Shown here in pieces: positions 1-8,923 of a DNA stretch of 64,000 nt. This DNA is from Bryobacteraceae bacterium (lineage in GTDB: Bacteria; Acidobacteriota; Terriglobia; Bryobacterales; Bryobacteraceae): NCBI GenBank assembly GCA_026129905.1, contig JAHCHE010000027.1, positions 58,123-122,122 on the forward strand. Direction: 5' to 3'. A model generated the notes under the pieces. The model did no database searches. It was not told the origin of the DNA and saw only the letters and a program-made list of their open reading frames with translations. A program made the position numbers and the translations under genes. Position 1 is the stretch's first letter. Every line of letters starts with the position of its first letter.

Positions 1-692
1 ACTTTCATCTCCTGGATGCTCTCGATCGACGGAGAGCTCTCATGGCTCTGCTGGTGTCCCGAGGCGTAGCCGAACGCCGCGCCGTCGAACATGTTCTCGG
101 CCCCGAACGTCTGACCGCCGTTCATGCGCGAGGAAAACTGGCTCCCCCGGAACATCGCGTCTCCGTTGGGCTTCATCGGAAAGTATCCCGGCTGGAGCAG
201 CAGCAGCGCTTCGGCCAGCCGGATGTCGGATCCCATAACGACAGGCAGGTTCTTGTAGTAGTTCTGATCGACCGTATTGCTCACTTCCGGCTGCGAGGTG
301 TTGATCAGTTCGGCGGCCGCCGACACCTCCACTGTCTCCGTCACCGCGCCCAATTCCAACTGGGCGTCCTGCCGGTAGACGCTGCCGCCGGTCAGTTGGA
401 TGCCCGAGCGCACGAACGACTTGAAGCCCGGGTGCTCGACCGTCACCGAATAGACGCCCAGGACGAGCAGCGGCGAACTATACGCGCCGGCATCGTTGGA
501 GCGCAAGTCGAGTTCCACCCCTGTGCCTTCATTACGAACGCGCACGCTCGCGCCCGCCACGTACGCTCCATTTGGATCCATCACCACGCCGGTGATGGTC
601 GCGCGGTCCGCGCGTTGGGCCCAGAGGATTCCGCCGAACGCCAACCCGACCACGGCGCCGACTGTCAGTCTCAACCCGGAGTTCTGAAGCAT
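1..692 (-). CDS. TonB-dependent receptor, N-terminal part (cut by window edge)
   Basis: The first 230 codons of an outer-membrane TonB-dependent receptor; the gene runs off the left edge. Translation from ATG at 692 gives a signal peptide (LTVGAVVGLAFGGILWAQ, cut after AQ), then a carboxypeptidase-regulatory-like beta domain at about residues 30-110 (ITGVVMDPNGAYVAGASV) and the start of the plug, with VEVSAAAELINTSQPEVSN and an FRGSQFSSRMNGG segment. Known relatives are Oar-like receptors, very abundant in Acidobacteria, which import unknown ligands through the outer membrane. GGGGAGG lies seven bases before the ATG, and a strong promoter and palindrome lie upstream. The substrate cannot be read from this part. 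High confidence in family; length and ligand unknown. Confidence 0.9.
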   Translation of the reverse strand, partial: MLQNSGLRLTVGAVVGLAFGGILWAQRADRATITGVVMDPNGAYVAGASVRVRNEGTGVELDLRSNDAGAYSSPLLVLGVYSVTVEHPGFKSFVRSGIQLTGGSVYRQDAQLELGAVTETVEVSAAAELINTSQPEVSNTVDQNYYKNLPVVMGSDIRLAEALLLLQPGYFPMKPNGDAMFRGSQFSSRMNGGQTFGAENMFDGAAFGYASGHQQSHESSPSIESIQEMK

Positions 693-723
693 CCCTCGCC
701 TCCCCAAGCTGCCCTGCTCTCGC

Positions 724-737
724 TGTAAGCGTTTGCA
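724..737. promoter_or_regulatory. LacI/GalR-type operator palindrome
   Basis: TGTAAGCGTTTGCA matches the LacI-family consensus TGNAANCGNTTNCA on both strands. It lies about +10 to +23 relative to the predicted start of the receptor transcript, where a bound repressor would block transcription. No LacI-family regulator is in the window, so the binding protein is unknown. Confidence 0.6.
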
Positions 738-753
738 CAGGGCGGATAGTAGA

Positions 754-782
754 ATTCTATTAGTAGTCGGCCAGAAGGTCAA
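754..782 (-). promoter_or_regulatory. Sigma70-type promoter for the TonB receptor at 1-692
   Basis: On the minus strand TTGACC (777-782) is followed by exactly 17 bases and TAGAAT (754-759). Transcription would start near 747, about 55 bases before the receptor ATG. A second TTGACT lies further upstream. Seen directly; activity is inferred. Confidence 0.75.
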
Positions 783-965
783 GAGAAATTTACGAACAAA
801 GTCAAGATTGTTAGGAAACCAGGGCGCCACTTCGTGGTGGTGCTCTGAGTCCCCGACGGATTGTCCGTTGTCGGACGGTCTGTCCCATCAATGAACACCC
901 TGGAGGGGCGTAGGTTCGGCCGTTCGGACTTCCGGGCTCGGAACCAGACGTGCCTATCCGAAAAC

Positions 966-3434
966 ATGTCTTTTGCGCCCGCCGGCCTCAGCCAGGATCT
1001 GCGATCCGGCCTCCGGTTCCTCCGCGGCGATCCGTACGTGGCGCTCGTGGCCATCTTCACGTTGGGCTTGGGAATCGCTGTCACCACGACGGTGTTCGGT
1101 TGGGTGGACAACGTGCTTTTGCTGCCGATCCCTGGAGCCGCATCGGCGGGGCGGCTGGTGGCTCTCGAGGAAGTCCCATCCACCGGACAGACTCGCGCCT
1201 GCGCTTACCCGGACTTCCGGGACTTTCAAAAGGGCGCGAACCTGCTTTCCGGCCTGGCGGCATGGCATCTCCTGGACTTCACCATCGGCGCCGGCCCGGA
1301 CGCGCAGCGGGTCTATGGCCAGGTCGTATCGGCCAATTTCTTCTCTGTTCTGGGCGTGAACGCGGTCTCGGGTCGGACCTTCACCATTCCGGAGGACCGG
1401 GACGAACCAGCCGGTTATCCCTACGCCGTTATCAGCGAACGCCTGTGGCGCTCGCGGTTTGGCGCCGACCCGGGCATCCTGGGTGCGGCGGTTCGCATCA
1501 ACGGGCGCGCGATTACGATCGTCGGCGTCGCGCCGGCGGAGTTTCAGGGAACCGTGACCGGCCTCCGGCTCGACCTGTGGGTGCATCTGAGCATGATCCA
1601 CGAGGTCGGCGGCGCGGGAGATTGGCCGGTGAGCGACCGGAACGCGAAGCCGCTGGCGCTCATCGGCCGGCTCCGGCCCGGGACCACGCTGGCGCAGGCC
1701 AACGCGCAGGTTCAAGCGGTGGCCCGCCGCATTGCGGAGGAATATCCGGCGACGCACGCCGGCGCAAGCGCTGTCCTGCTGCCGCTTTGGAGATCCCATG
1801 GCGGAGCGCAGGCGACGTTGCTGGCGCCGCTTAGTATCCTCTTGGCGTTTTCGGTCCTGGTCTTGCTGATCGCTTGCGCGAATGTCGCCAACCTGCTGCT
1901 TGCCCAGGCCGTCTCGCGGCAGAGCGAGTTCGGGATGCGGCGCGCCATGGGGGCGGGCCGCTGGCGCTTGCTGCGGCAGGCGCTGGTGGAGAGCGCGATC
2001 CTGACAATCCCGGCGGTCGCCGCAGGGTTACTGCTTACCCTCTGGCTCGGCAGCGCGCTGAGTCTGCTGCTGCCGCCGACGGATCTCCCGCTAGCCGGTT
2101 TTGTGAGCGCGGAACTCAATGGCCGCCTGCTCGCCTTCGCCTCGGCGGCATGCGCCTTTACCGCGTTTCTTTCGGGAATCGCGCCGGCGCTGTACGCGAG
2201 CCGGGCCGATTTTACCGTGACGCTCCGCGCCGGCAGCCGAGGCGCGACAGCCGCTTCCCGGCCGCACCGAGCCCGCACGCTGCTGGTGGTGACGGAGGTC
2301 GCGCTGGCGTCGGTTGCCCTCATCGCAGCGGGGGTGTTCCTCCGGAGTTTTCGGAATGCCAGCGCCGTCCGCTTGGGGTTCGACCCGGAGAATGTGCTGG
2401 TGGCGCGGCTTTACCTCGCCTCGGCCGGCTACTCGGCGGCGCGGGAGCAGATGTTTTGCCGGGCGTTGCGGCAGCGGCTCGAGAACGAACCTGCGATCGA
2501 GGCGGCCAGCTATGCCATCGAGGTCCCGCTGGCGCAAACCGGGGACGAGACGATCAAGGTGGAAGGCTATCTGCCGAGGCAGGGAGAAAGCCTGGTGATC
2601 CCGCGCAACAACGTGGGGCCGGATTATTTCCGGTTGCTGCGCATTCCGCTAATCGCCGGACGGGAGTTCACAGAACGCGACGACCGGCGAGCGCCTCCGG
2701 TGGCGATCGTGAACGAAACCTTCGCGCGCCGCTTCTTTCCAGGCGCCGATCCCATCGGCCGCCGCCTCCGCGTCGCGTTGGATGAATCGTGGTTCACTAT
2801 CGTGGGTGTCGCCGCAGACAGCAAGTACGCCGGCGTGACCGAGGCGCCCCGGCCGTATTTCTATGCGCCTTTCCAGCAGATGTTCGCGTCCGGGCACGAC
2901 AACTACTTCTATGTCCGCGCGTCCGGCAGTCCGGCCGGCGCTCTGGAGGCGCTGCGCCGCGCCATCGGCGCAATCGATGGCGCCGCCGGCCTCTACCGCG
3001 CACAGCCGCTCACGGAAAGCATTCGCGCCGCGCTCTACGGGCGCTTCATCGCCGCCACGCTCGTCAGCGCGCTGGGCGCGCTGGCCATGCTGCTCGCGGC
3101 CATGGGACTCTACAGCGTGATGGCATACGCGGTGAGCGAACGCCGTCAGGAAATCGGAATTCGCATGGCCTTGGGCGCGAAGCCGGCGGACGTTCTCGCC
3201 TCCGTTCTATGCCGGGCGATGACTCTGGCGGGGGCGGGCGTCCTCGTTGGAACCGCGGCCGCTCTCGCCTGCTTGCAGCTCGTGAGCGGCATGCTTGTGG
3301 GGATCTCCCCCACCGATCCCGCCGCGCTTGGAGGCGCGGGACTGCTGCTTGGCGTGGTGGCCCTGGCAGCCGCCTACGCTCCGGCGCGGCGTGCGACGCG
3401 AATCGCGCCCATCGCCGCGCTGCGCACCCCATAG
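966..3434 (+). CDS. ADOP-type FtsX/MacB-like permease
   Basis: A membrane protein of about 822 residues of the acidobacterial duplicated orphan permease type. It begins with a short ADOP leader (LSQDLRSGLRFLRGDPYVALVAIFT), then a first transmembrane helix, a MacB-type periplasmic core (about residues 50-240) and a three-helix FtsX block (SILLAFSVLVLLIACANVANLLLA). A second periplasmic core (about 440-660) and a second FtsX block follow, ending in RATRIAPIAALRTP. The family resembles the permease half of MacB-type ABC exporters, but no ATPase gene is adjacent, as is usual for these orphans. The frame is open from a TTG at 861 and an ATG at 891. I prefer the ATG at 966 because family members start close to the LRSGLRFL segment. 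No start has a convincing ribosome binding site. Substrate unknown. Confidence 0.88.
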   Translation: MSFAPAGLSQDLRSGLRFLRGDPYVALVAIFTLGLGIAVTTTVFGWVDNVLLLPIPGAASAGRLVALEEVPSTGQTRACAYPDFRDFQKGANLLSGLAAWHLLDFTIGAGPDAQRVYGQVVSANFFSVLGVNAVSGRTFTIPEDRDEPAGYPYAVISERLWRSRFGADPGILGAAVRINGRAITIVGVAPAEFQGTVTGLRLDLWVHLSMIHEVGGAGDWPVSDRNAKPLALIGRLRPGTTLAQANAQVQAVARRIAEEYPATHAGASAVLLPLWRSHGGAQATLLAPLSILLAFSVLVLLIACANVANLLLAQAVSRQSEFGMRRAMGAGRWRLLRQALVESAILTIPAVAAGLLLTLWLGSALSLLLPPTDLPLAGFVSAELNGRLLAFASAACAFTAFLSGIAPALYASRADFTVTLRAGSRGATAASRPHRARTLLVVTEVALASVALIAAGVFLRSFRNASAVRLGFDPENVLVARLYLASAGYSAAREQMFCRALRQRLENEPAIEAASYAIEVPLAQTGDETIKVEGYLPRQGESLVIPRNNVGPDYFRLLRIPLIAGREFTERDDRRAPPVAIVNETFARRFFPGADPIGRRLRVALDESWFTIVGVAADSKYAGVTEAPRPYFYAPFQQMFASGHDNYFYVRASGSPAGALEALRRAIGAIDGAAGLYRAQPLTESIRAALYGRFIAATLVSALGALAMLLAAMGLYSVMAYAVSERRQEIGIRMALGAKPADVLASVLCRAMTLAGAGVLVGTAAALACLQLVSGMLVGISPTDPAALGGAGLLLGVVALAAAYAPARRATRIAPIAALRTP

Positions 3435-3542
3435 CCTGCCAATGGCGCCCGGCCGGGCCGGTTGGATTATCGACTCGTTCGGCTGCGTCGACTGGCATTG
3501 TCGCGTTCAATCTATTTCAGATATTGATGACTCTTTTGGCGC

Positions 3543-3571
3543 TTGTTCCCACCCCCGGTTCATGCTATAGT
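3543..3571 (+). promoter_or_regulatory. Sigma70 promoter with extended -10, upstream of the dehydrogenase pseudogene
   Basis: TTGTTC (3543-3548), 17 bases, then TATAGT (3566-3571) preceded by TGC, an extended -10. It lies about 137 bases before the ATG of the pseudogene at 3709. The stretch 3435-3708 holds nothing else I recognise. Confidence 0.6.
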
Positions 3572-3708
3572 TCTCTCGGTACCGGATTTTCGCATCTGGT
3601 AGGCACACAGGCCGCACTGCCACGGTCCGGGCGTCCTTCGCACATGCCTGGCGGCCGGCGCCGGGGGACCACCCTTTCCTGTATTCCCGGATGGAAAGGA
3701 GCCCGCCA

Positions 3709-4163
3709 ATGCGAACACAGACGACCATCGACGGCTCCGCCAACGTCGGCGGAAGTTGCGCCGTCCATCTCGCCGGCGCCGGGGTGGTTGACTTCGCATT
3801 GGTCGACGTCCTCGACGCAATTCCGCGGGCCAATGCCTCGCCATATAACAGTCCGGTCCCATCGCGGGCTTTCCCGGAAAGCCGCTCCGCCGCCGCAGTC
3901 GTCGCACTGGTCGGCGTCACCCTGAGAGACAGGAAACGAATCCTTACTGTGCTCGGCCAGCCTCGAGGGCGAGCACGGCATCAACGGTATGTTCGCGTGC
4001 GTGCCGGTGAACCTCGGCGCCGGTGCGTCGAGGAAATCCCGGAAATAAGACTCACGCCCGAAAAGAAGAGTCATTGCGCCGTGGCGCCGCGACGGTGAGG
4101 TAACTCGTCGATGCGATGCAGCCCACGTTGACCGAGTCCCGAACCGCCGTCGCTTCGGCTTGA
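3709..4163 (+). pseudogene. Decayed malate/lactate dehydrogenase
   Basis: Fragments of an LDH/MDH-family NAD-dependent dehydrogenase are spread over three frames. The N-terminus from ATG 3709 carries the Rossmann glycine loop (GSANVGGSCAVHLAGAG, then ALVDVLDAIP). An ITAG-x-P-x-KP-like piece lies in another frame at 3861-3884. C-terminal pieces follow: LRDRKRILTV in the first frame, SLEGEHGINGMFACVPVNL in the +1 frame from 3953, VEEIPEIRLTPEK back in the first frame, then SLRRGAATVR-stop-LVDAMQPTL in the third frame from 4071, ending at a TGA at 4161-4163. The central catalytic part, more than half of a roughly 310-residue enzyme, is missing. An excellent ribosome binding site (AAGGAG, 3697-3702) and a promoter are still present, so the loss looks recent. 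The first frame stays open to 4098 and imitates a 130-residue gene, but it is not one. Confidence 0.85.
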
Positions 4164-4208
4164 GGTCCTCCTCGAGATTCCCTCGAGGCGAAGGGCCGGG
4201 AGGTCACC

Positions 4209-5129
4209 ATGAAAAGCAGACTATCGATCCTGGGTTCCGCCGCGCTGCTTGCCACGACGGCCTTCGTCGTAATTCCGGACGATCTGGAAGACGCGTTCAG
4301 GAGCCTGAAAGAGGCGGAAACGCTGAAAGACCCCGCGCTGATCAAGCAAATGGCCGTGAGAACCTGCGCAATGGCGCGGGCGTTGATTGCGGCGCCCGTT
4401 CGCGAATCGGAAGCCGATAACGAGACGATCGCCCAACAGTTCGAGCGCGCGCACACCATCGAGTTGTACACCGAGTACGCGCTCTACGTCGCCGCCCTCC
4501 AGGGTCCGCCGGCCACCACCGTCGACCTGATCGCCACTCTCGAGCGCCAGAATCCCGCGAGCCAATATCTCGATCAAGCCTATCCCCGCTACTTCCTGGC
4601 GCTGCACCAGACCGGCGCCGCAGCCAAGATTCCGGCTATCGCCGAGGCCGCCATCGTCCATTTCCCCGACCACGAGGATCTGCTCGCGGTGCTGGCCGAC
4701 TCCGCGCTCGCCAACAAACAGCAAGACCGGGCCCTCGGCTATGCGGAACGCCTGATCGCCGTGCTCGCCAAACATCCCAAACCTGAACAGATGTCCGCCG
4801 CGGACTGGCAGCGCAAGCGCGCTCAGCAACTCGGCCGGGCGCACTGGATAGCCGGCATCCTACGTTGCGAGAAGAACGATTATGTCCAAGGGGACAAAGA
4901 TCTGCGGCTCGCGATCCCGCTCATCAAAGACAGCCAGGTAATGCGAGCCTCGGCTCTCTTCTACCTCGGATTAGCGAACTACCAGTTGGGCGCGGCGGCG
5001 CAAAACAAGGCGCGGGTCCTGGAAGCCATCCAGTTCAGCGAGCAGGCCGCCGCCATTGAGAGCGACTACGCCATGCAGGCCTGGCGCAACGTCCAGGCGA
5101 TGAAACGCTACGCTCAACAGATGCGCTAA
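4209..5129 (+). CDS. Exported TPR-like helical protein, function unknown
   Basis: A 306-residue protein with an N-terminal signal peptide or anchor (MKSRLSILGSAALLATTAFVV). The rest is alpha-helical, with tetratricopeptide-like spacing most visible in the C-terminal half (ALFYLGLANYQLGAAAQNKA, then LEAIQFSEQAAAIES). I do not recognise a specific family. TPR proteins in the periplasm usually act as scaffolds, but no partner can be read from the neighbours. The start is well supported: GGGAGGT lies six bases before the ATG. It begins 45 bases after the dehydrogenase pseudogene and may share that gene's promoter. Confidence 0.75.
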   Translation: MKSRLSILGSAALLATTAFVVIPDDLEDAFRSLKEAETLKDPALIKQMAVRTCAMARALIAAPVRESEADNETIAQQFERAHTIELYTEYALYVAALQGPPATTVDLIATLERQNPASQYLDQAYPRYFLALHQTGAAAKIPAIAEAAIVHFPDHEDLLAVLADSALANKQQDRALGYAERLIAVLAKHPKPEQMSAADWQRKRAQQLGRAHWIAGILRCEKNDYVQGDKDLRLAIPLIKDSQVMRASALFYLGLANYQLGAAAQNKARVLEAIQFSEQAAAIESDYAMQAWRNVQAMKRYAQQMR

Positions 5130-5218
5130 CCGCCCGGGCGCCGCAGAACCTCCGCGGCGGTGGCTGCATCATCTATCGATTAGCTCTCGCCCGACGGCCG
5201 CCGGCTGCGGAAGCGAGG

Positions 5219-6982
5219 TCAACGCCCGCCTGTGGCGATATCCGCCCCCTGCCGAAGTTCGACTTGGCGGTTGGCCGGGCCGCCGGGAAACACTTCCCGC
5301 TCGCCGCCCGGCCAGATCACTTCGATCCGGTCGTACGAGTCCGCGTCTCCGAGGCCGAAATGGAGCCGTGGGTCGCTCTGGGAAATGTAGCTGGAACCCG
5401 TCAACGCCTCGCCGGAGAGACGGCGGTCGCCGGCGAACACATAGACGCGTGCGCCCACCCCGTCCCGGTTCGAGCGGGTCCCGACGCAGCGCGCCAGCAG
5501 CCAGTTCTTCTTCGTTCCGAGGTTCTTCAACAGGCTGGGCCGCGAGCCCAGGTTCACGACGACCACTTCGAGCGAGCCGTCGTTGTCCAGATCGCCCACC
5601 GCCGAGCCTCGCGACGGCCAACTGTCGGTGATGCCGCTGCCTGCCTCGCGCGAGATGTCCTGGAAAAGGCCGCCGCCGACGTTCCAGTACAGCAGGCGCG
5701 GCTGGCCGTAGCGGCCAAGCTGCGTGTTGTCGATCTCCGGATAGACATGGCCGTTAACAATCAGGACTTCTTTCCGGCCGTCATGATCGACGTCGAGAAA
5801 ATGAATGCCCCATCCGAGGTATTGCGTGTGGACGCCCAGTCCCGCTACATACACGTTGTCGCTGAACGTGCCGTCGCCGTTGTTCCGATAGAGGTTGGGC
5901 GTGTCGTCGCTGAAGTTGGTCTTGGCGATATCGACATGGCCGTCCTCGTCGAAATCGCCCACCGCCACTCCCATGCCCGCCTGTTCCTGCCCGTCTTCGT
6001 TCAGGGCGACGCCCGACGCAAGTCCGACCTCCTCGAACGTCCCGTCGCCTCGGTTGCGGTACAGCAGGCTCGGGGTGGAATCGCAGGCGACGTACAGGTC
6101 CGGCCGGCCATCGTTATCGTAATCCGACGCCGTCACGGTGAAGCCGTAGCACCCGGTCGGCGCGCCCACCCCGCTGGCCTGCGATACGTCGCGGAACCGC
6201 CCGCCCTCGTTTCGATACAGGTAATGCCGGCTAGCAGGCAATCCCCGCGGGCCGCAGATGACGGGGAGTCCCTTCCAGCGGCATTGCGCGCTGCTGCCGG
6301 GTTCGGGAGTCCTGGCGGGATCGAAATTCACGTAGCCCGCCACTACCAGGTCCAGCTTTCCGTCCAGGTCGTAATCGACAAACGAACAGCCGGTCTGCCA
6401 GCGGGTCTCGGACGCGCTCAGGCCCGTTTCCCGCGTGACGTCAACGAACGTTCCGTCGCCGCGGTTTCGATAAAGGACGCTCTGGCCATAATGAGTCACG
6501 AAGAGGTCCGTGAATCCGTCGTTGTCGTAGTCGGCCGCGCAGACCCCCTGCCCCCAGCCCGTTCGCTCCAGTCCCGCTTTCGCGGTGACGTCCTGGAACC
6601 GCAGGTTGCCCAGATTGCGGTACAGGTGGCTAGTGGCCTTCGCGCCCGGACCGTCCGTTTCGAACGTGGTGGCGTTCACCAGAAAAATGTCCATCCACCC
6701 GTCGTTGTCAAAATCGAAGATCGCGACGCCCGTACCGGTGGTTTCCAAGATGTACCGCTTATTGGCCGGGCGCCCGGAGACGTTCACCGCCGTCAGTCCC
6801 GCCGATTCGGCGATATCGCGGAAATCCACCTGGATCGGCGGCAGGTCAGTTTCCACCCGCTTGGGAAGCGGGGCGCGCGAGGCCGAGGCCATGCCCTGGT
6901 AGGCCTCCATCGTCGCAACGGCCGCCGCCATCAGCAGGACGCATCCCCAGGCCGCGCGTCCCCTCTCCCCAGTTCGACGCAC
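5219..6982 (-). CDS. CRTAC1-like FG-GAP/VCBS repeat protein with ASPIC/UnbV domain
   Basis: A secreted protein of 587 residues. A signal segment (AWGCVLLMAAAVATMEAYQG) is followed by about seven FG-GAP/VCBS repeats of a beta-propeller, each with a calcium-loop-like DxDxDG pattern (FDFDNDGWMDIFLVN, DYDNDGFTDLFVTHYG, DYDLDGKLDLVVAGY, DFDEDGHVDIAKTN, DVDHDGRKEVLIVNG, DLDNDGSLEVVVVNL). The last 110 residues are an ASPIC/UnbV domain (GVGARVYVFAGDRR, RIEVIWPGGEREVF). Such proteins are common in Acidobacteria and Planctomycetes and are thought to act outside the cell; no reaction is established. It is a single-gene unit on the minus strand, convergent with the gene ending at 5129. Confidence 0.9.
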   Translation of the reverse strand: MRRTGERGRAAWGCVLLMAAAVATMEAYQGMASASRAPLPKRVETDLPPIQVDFRDIAESAGLTAVNVSGRPANKRYILETTGTGVAIFDFDNDGWMDIFLVNATTFETDGPGAKATSHLYRNLGNLRFQDVTAKAGLERTGWGQGVCAADYDNDGFTDLFVTHYGQSVLYRNRGDGTFVDVTRETGLSASETRWQTGCSFVDYDLDGKLDLVVAGYVNFDPARTPEPGSSAQCRWKGLPVICGPRGLPASRHYLYRNEGGRFRDVSQASGVGAPTGCYGFTVTASDYDNDGRPDLYVACDSTPSLLYRNRGDGTFEEVGLASGVALNEDGQEQAGMGVAVGDFDEDGHVDIAKTNFSDDTPNLYRNNGDGTFSDNVYVAGLGVHTQYLGWGIHFLDVDHDGRKEVLIVNGHVYPEIDNTQLGRYGQPRLLYWNVGGGLFQDISREAGSGITDSWPSRGSAVGDLDNDGSLEVVVVNLGSRPSLLKNLGTKKNWLLARCVGTRSNRDGVGARVYVFAGDRRLSGEALTGSSYISQSDPRLHFGLGDADSYDRIEVIWPGGEREVFPGGPANRQVELRQGADIATGGR

Positions 6983-7085
6983 AAAGCCATCTTACCGTGC
7001 CGCGCGGCCGATCCCGCGCTTTCCAGGCCCTAACATACGCCCAAAGTCACCGGAGGATTTTTTCACGGGCGCTGGACGCGGGTGG

Positions 7086-7094
7086 TGCTATGAT
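7086..7094 (+). promoter_or_regulatory. Extended -10 promoter element
   Basis: TGCTATGAT, an extended -10 (TGn plus TATGAT), lies 30 bases before the ATG at 7125. No good -35 is visible at the right distance. It resembles the TGCTATAGT element at 3563-3571. Confidence 0.4.
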
Positions 7095-7124
7095 GAAGGC
7101 AACTGAGGGAGCCAGCCGCCCTTT

Positions 7125-7826
7125 ATGCCCTGCCGCCATGTGGTTCTTGTTTTCGCCTGTCCGCTGATTCTTTGTTCCCAGAGTCCCGGACGGATACAGC
7201 CCGGGACCCCGGCCTCCCAGAAGCAGGACACGCGGGTGGAAACGGTGGAGGCCGACCACAACGGCCTGATTACCGAATCGAAATTGGTCGTCGGACCCAC
7301 ATATACGCCGCCCACGACGGAAGACCGGGTCGAATGGTGGGCCCGGCGGGCCTTCTCGATTGACAGCCTCGCCAGAGGCGCGGTTACCACCTCGATCCGA
7401 ACGTGGGTCTTCCACCGGCCGCGCGGCTGGGAACGCAATCTGGACGGGTTTGCAAAGCGCTACGGCACGCGCGAGGCCGAGGTCATCATGGGCAACGGCA
7501 TCGAAGCGAGCGTCGGACTGCTCTGGGGCGAAGACCCTCGCTATTTTCGGTCGCCGGATCAGAGCTTCGGCGCGCGCGTGCGCCACGCCATATCTTCCGG
7601 CGTCCTCAGCTACCGCCACGATGGCTCCCGAGGCCCGGCCTACGCCCGCTTCGTTGGCATCGCCAGCGCGCGGAGCGTTAGCCGCAACTGGCATCCGAAC
7701 GAAGATCGAACCTGGGCCCGGTCCGCTCTCTGGCCACTCGCAACCAACGTCGCCGGACGGATCGGCGGAAATCTCTTCCGTGAGTTCAAGCCAGATATCA
7801 TGAGCCGCGTTCGCAAGCGAAAATAG
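7125..7826 (+). CDS. Conserved exported protein, function unknown
   Basis: A 233-residue protein with a probable signal peptide (HVVLVFACPLILCSQS). Three segments (GWERNLDGFAKRYGTREAEVIMGNGIEAS, GLLWGEDPRYFRSP and LFREFKPDI near the C-terminus) recall an uncharacterised acidobacterial exported family that I know only from memory and cannot name. No catalytic motif is visible. It precedes the SIS-domain gene by only three bases, so the two are probably cotranscribed. The start is the only ATG before the signal peptide; a GGGAG lies rather far upstream. Confidence 0.65.
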   Translation: MPCRHVVLVFACPLILCSQSPGRIQPGTPASQKQDTRVETVEADHNGLITESKLVVGPTYTPPTTEDRVEWWARRAFSIDSLARGAVTTSIRTWVFHRPRGWERNLDGFAKRYGTREAEVIMGNGIEASVGLLWGEDPRYFRSPDQSFGARVRHAISSGVLSYRHDGSRGPAYARFVGIASARSVSRNWHPNEDRTWARSALWPLATNVAGRIGGNLFREFKPDIMSRVRKRK

Positions 7827-7829
7827 GAG

Positions 7830-8873
7830 TTGACCTCCTCCAAACCCCGACTCATCGAAGGACCGTACCTTCGGGATCTCCTCCGGCAACCCGGCGCCGT
7901 GCGGGACACAATTGGCGCCTTGGCGCATGACAACCGGGCCGCGAGCCTCCCGCTCCGGGCGAGCCGCGCGCGACGCTTTGTCCTGACCGGCATGGGTTCG
8001 TCGCTGCACGCGCTCCATCCGCTCTGCGCCCGCCTCAACGCCGCCGGCCGGCCCGCGGCCATGGTCGAGACCGGAGAACTCCTCCGCTATCACCCCAACG
8101 CGCTCCACGACGCGGCTTTGGTCGTTGTGTCGCAATCGGGCCGCAGCGCGGAGATCGTCCGCCTCGCACGGCGCCGTCTCGACTCCTGCGTCGTCATCGG
8201 CGTCACCAATGCGCCCGATTCCCCGTTGGCGCGGCGCGCGGACGCCGTCGTGCTAATGGCCGCGGGCGAGGAATCCACCGTTTCCTGCAAGACCTACCTT
8301 GCGACGCTAGCCGCCCTTGCCTGGCTCGGCGACGCGCTCTGCGGCGCCGCCGACGGACGGGCCCTGACGCTGCTTGAAAAGGCCGTTCCCACGATCGAGT
8401 CCTATCTCACCGCCTGGAAAGACCACGTCCGGTCGCTCGCCCGATTGCTCCGAGGAGTGGACTCTCTCTTCCTGGCCGGGCGCGGCGATTCACTCGCTGC
8501 CGCTTCCACCGGCGGCCTCATTATTAAAGAAGCCGCGCACTTCCACGCCGAAGGCATGAGCGCCCCGCAATTCCGGCACGGCCCATTCGAGATGCTCGGC
8601 CGCCGCATCATGGTTCTCGTCTTCGCCGGCGCCAAACCCGTTCGGAAGCTCAATCTCCGCCTTGCCGACGATATTCGCCTTGCCGGCGGGCAATCGCAGG
8701 TGATCGGCGAAGACGCAGCGGAGGCCGTTTTCCAGATTCGCCCGCCCTCGGAGATTGCTCGCCCGCTCCTCGAGATCCTCCCCGTCCAGATGATCACGCT
8801 GGCGCTGGCCGCCGCGGCGGGTCGCGAGGCAGGACGCTTTGAGCGGGCGAGCAAGATTACGCGCGTCGAATAG
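7830..8873 (+). CDS. SIS-domain sugar-phosphate isomerase/deaminase (GlmS isomerase-like)
   Basis: A 347-residue protein with two tandem SIS domains, like the C-terminal isomerase half of glucosamine-6-phosphate synthase but without the glutaminase half. Domain 1 (about residues 40-180) has the phosphosugar loop GMGSSLHA and VVVSQSGRSAEIV. Domain 2 (about 200-330) has LAGRGDSLAAA, LIIKEAAHFHAEG and PQFRHGPFEM. The end KITRVE matches the usual KSVTVE tail of this family. Likely an aminosugar-phosphate isomerase or deaminase; the exact substrate cannot be told. The start is uncertain: AGGAG (7825-7829) touches the TTG used here. The preceding gene ends three bases before, suggesting coupling. 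Confidence 0.82.
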   Translation: MTSSKPRLIEGPYLRDLLRQPGAVRDTIGALAHDNRAASLPLRASRARRFVLTGMGSSLHALHPLCARLNAAGRPAAMVETGELLRYHPNALHDAALVVVSQSGRSAEIVRLARRRLDSCVVIGVTNAPDSPLARRADAVVLMAAGEESTVSCKTYLATLAALAWLGDALCGAADGRALTLLEKAVPTIESYLTAWKDHVRSLARLLRGVDSLFLAGRGDSLAAASTGGLIIKEAAHFHAEGMSAPQFRHGPFEMLGRRIMVLVFAGAKPVRKLNLRLADDIRLAGGQSQVIGEDAAEAVFQIRPPSEIARPLLEILPVQMITLALAAAAGREAGRFERASKITRVE

Positions 8874-8923
8874 GACGGCCTGGAGACTCTGGCGCCCGCC
8901 CGCTCAACTAGACTACTCCTCAT

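Noticed and set aside
3691..4098. A 135-codon plus-strand frame
   Set aside because: It looks like a small hypothetical gene but is one frame of the decayed dehydrogenase; conserved peptides continue in the other frames.
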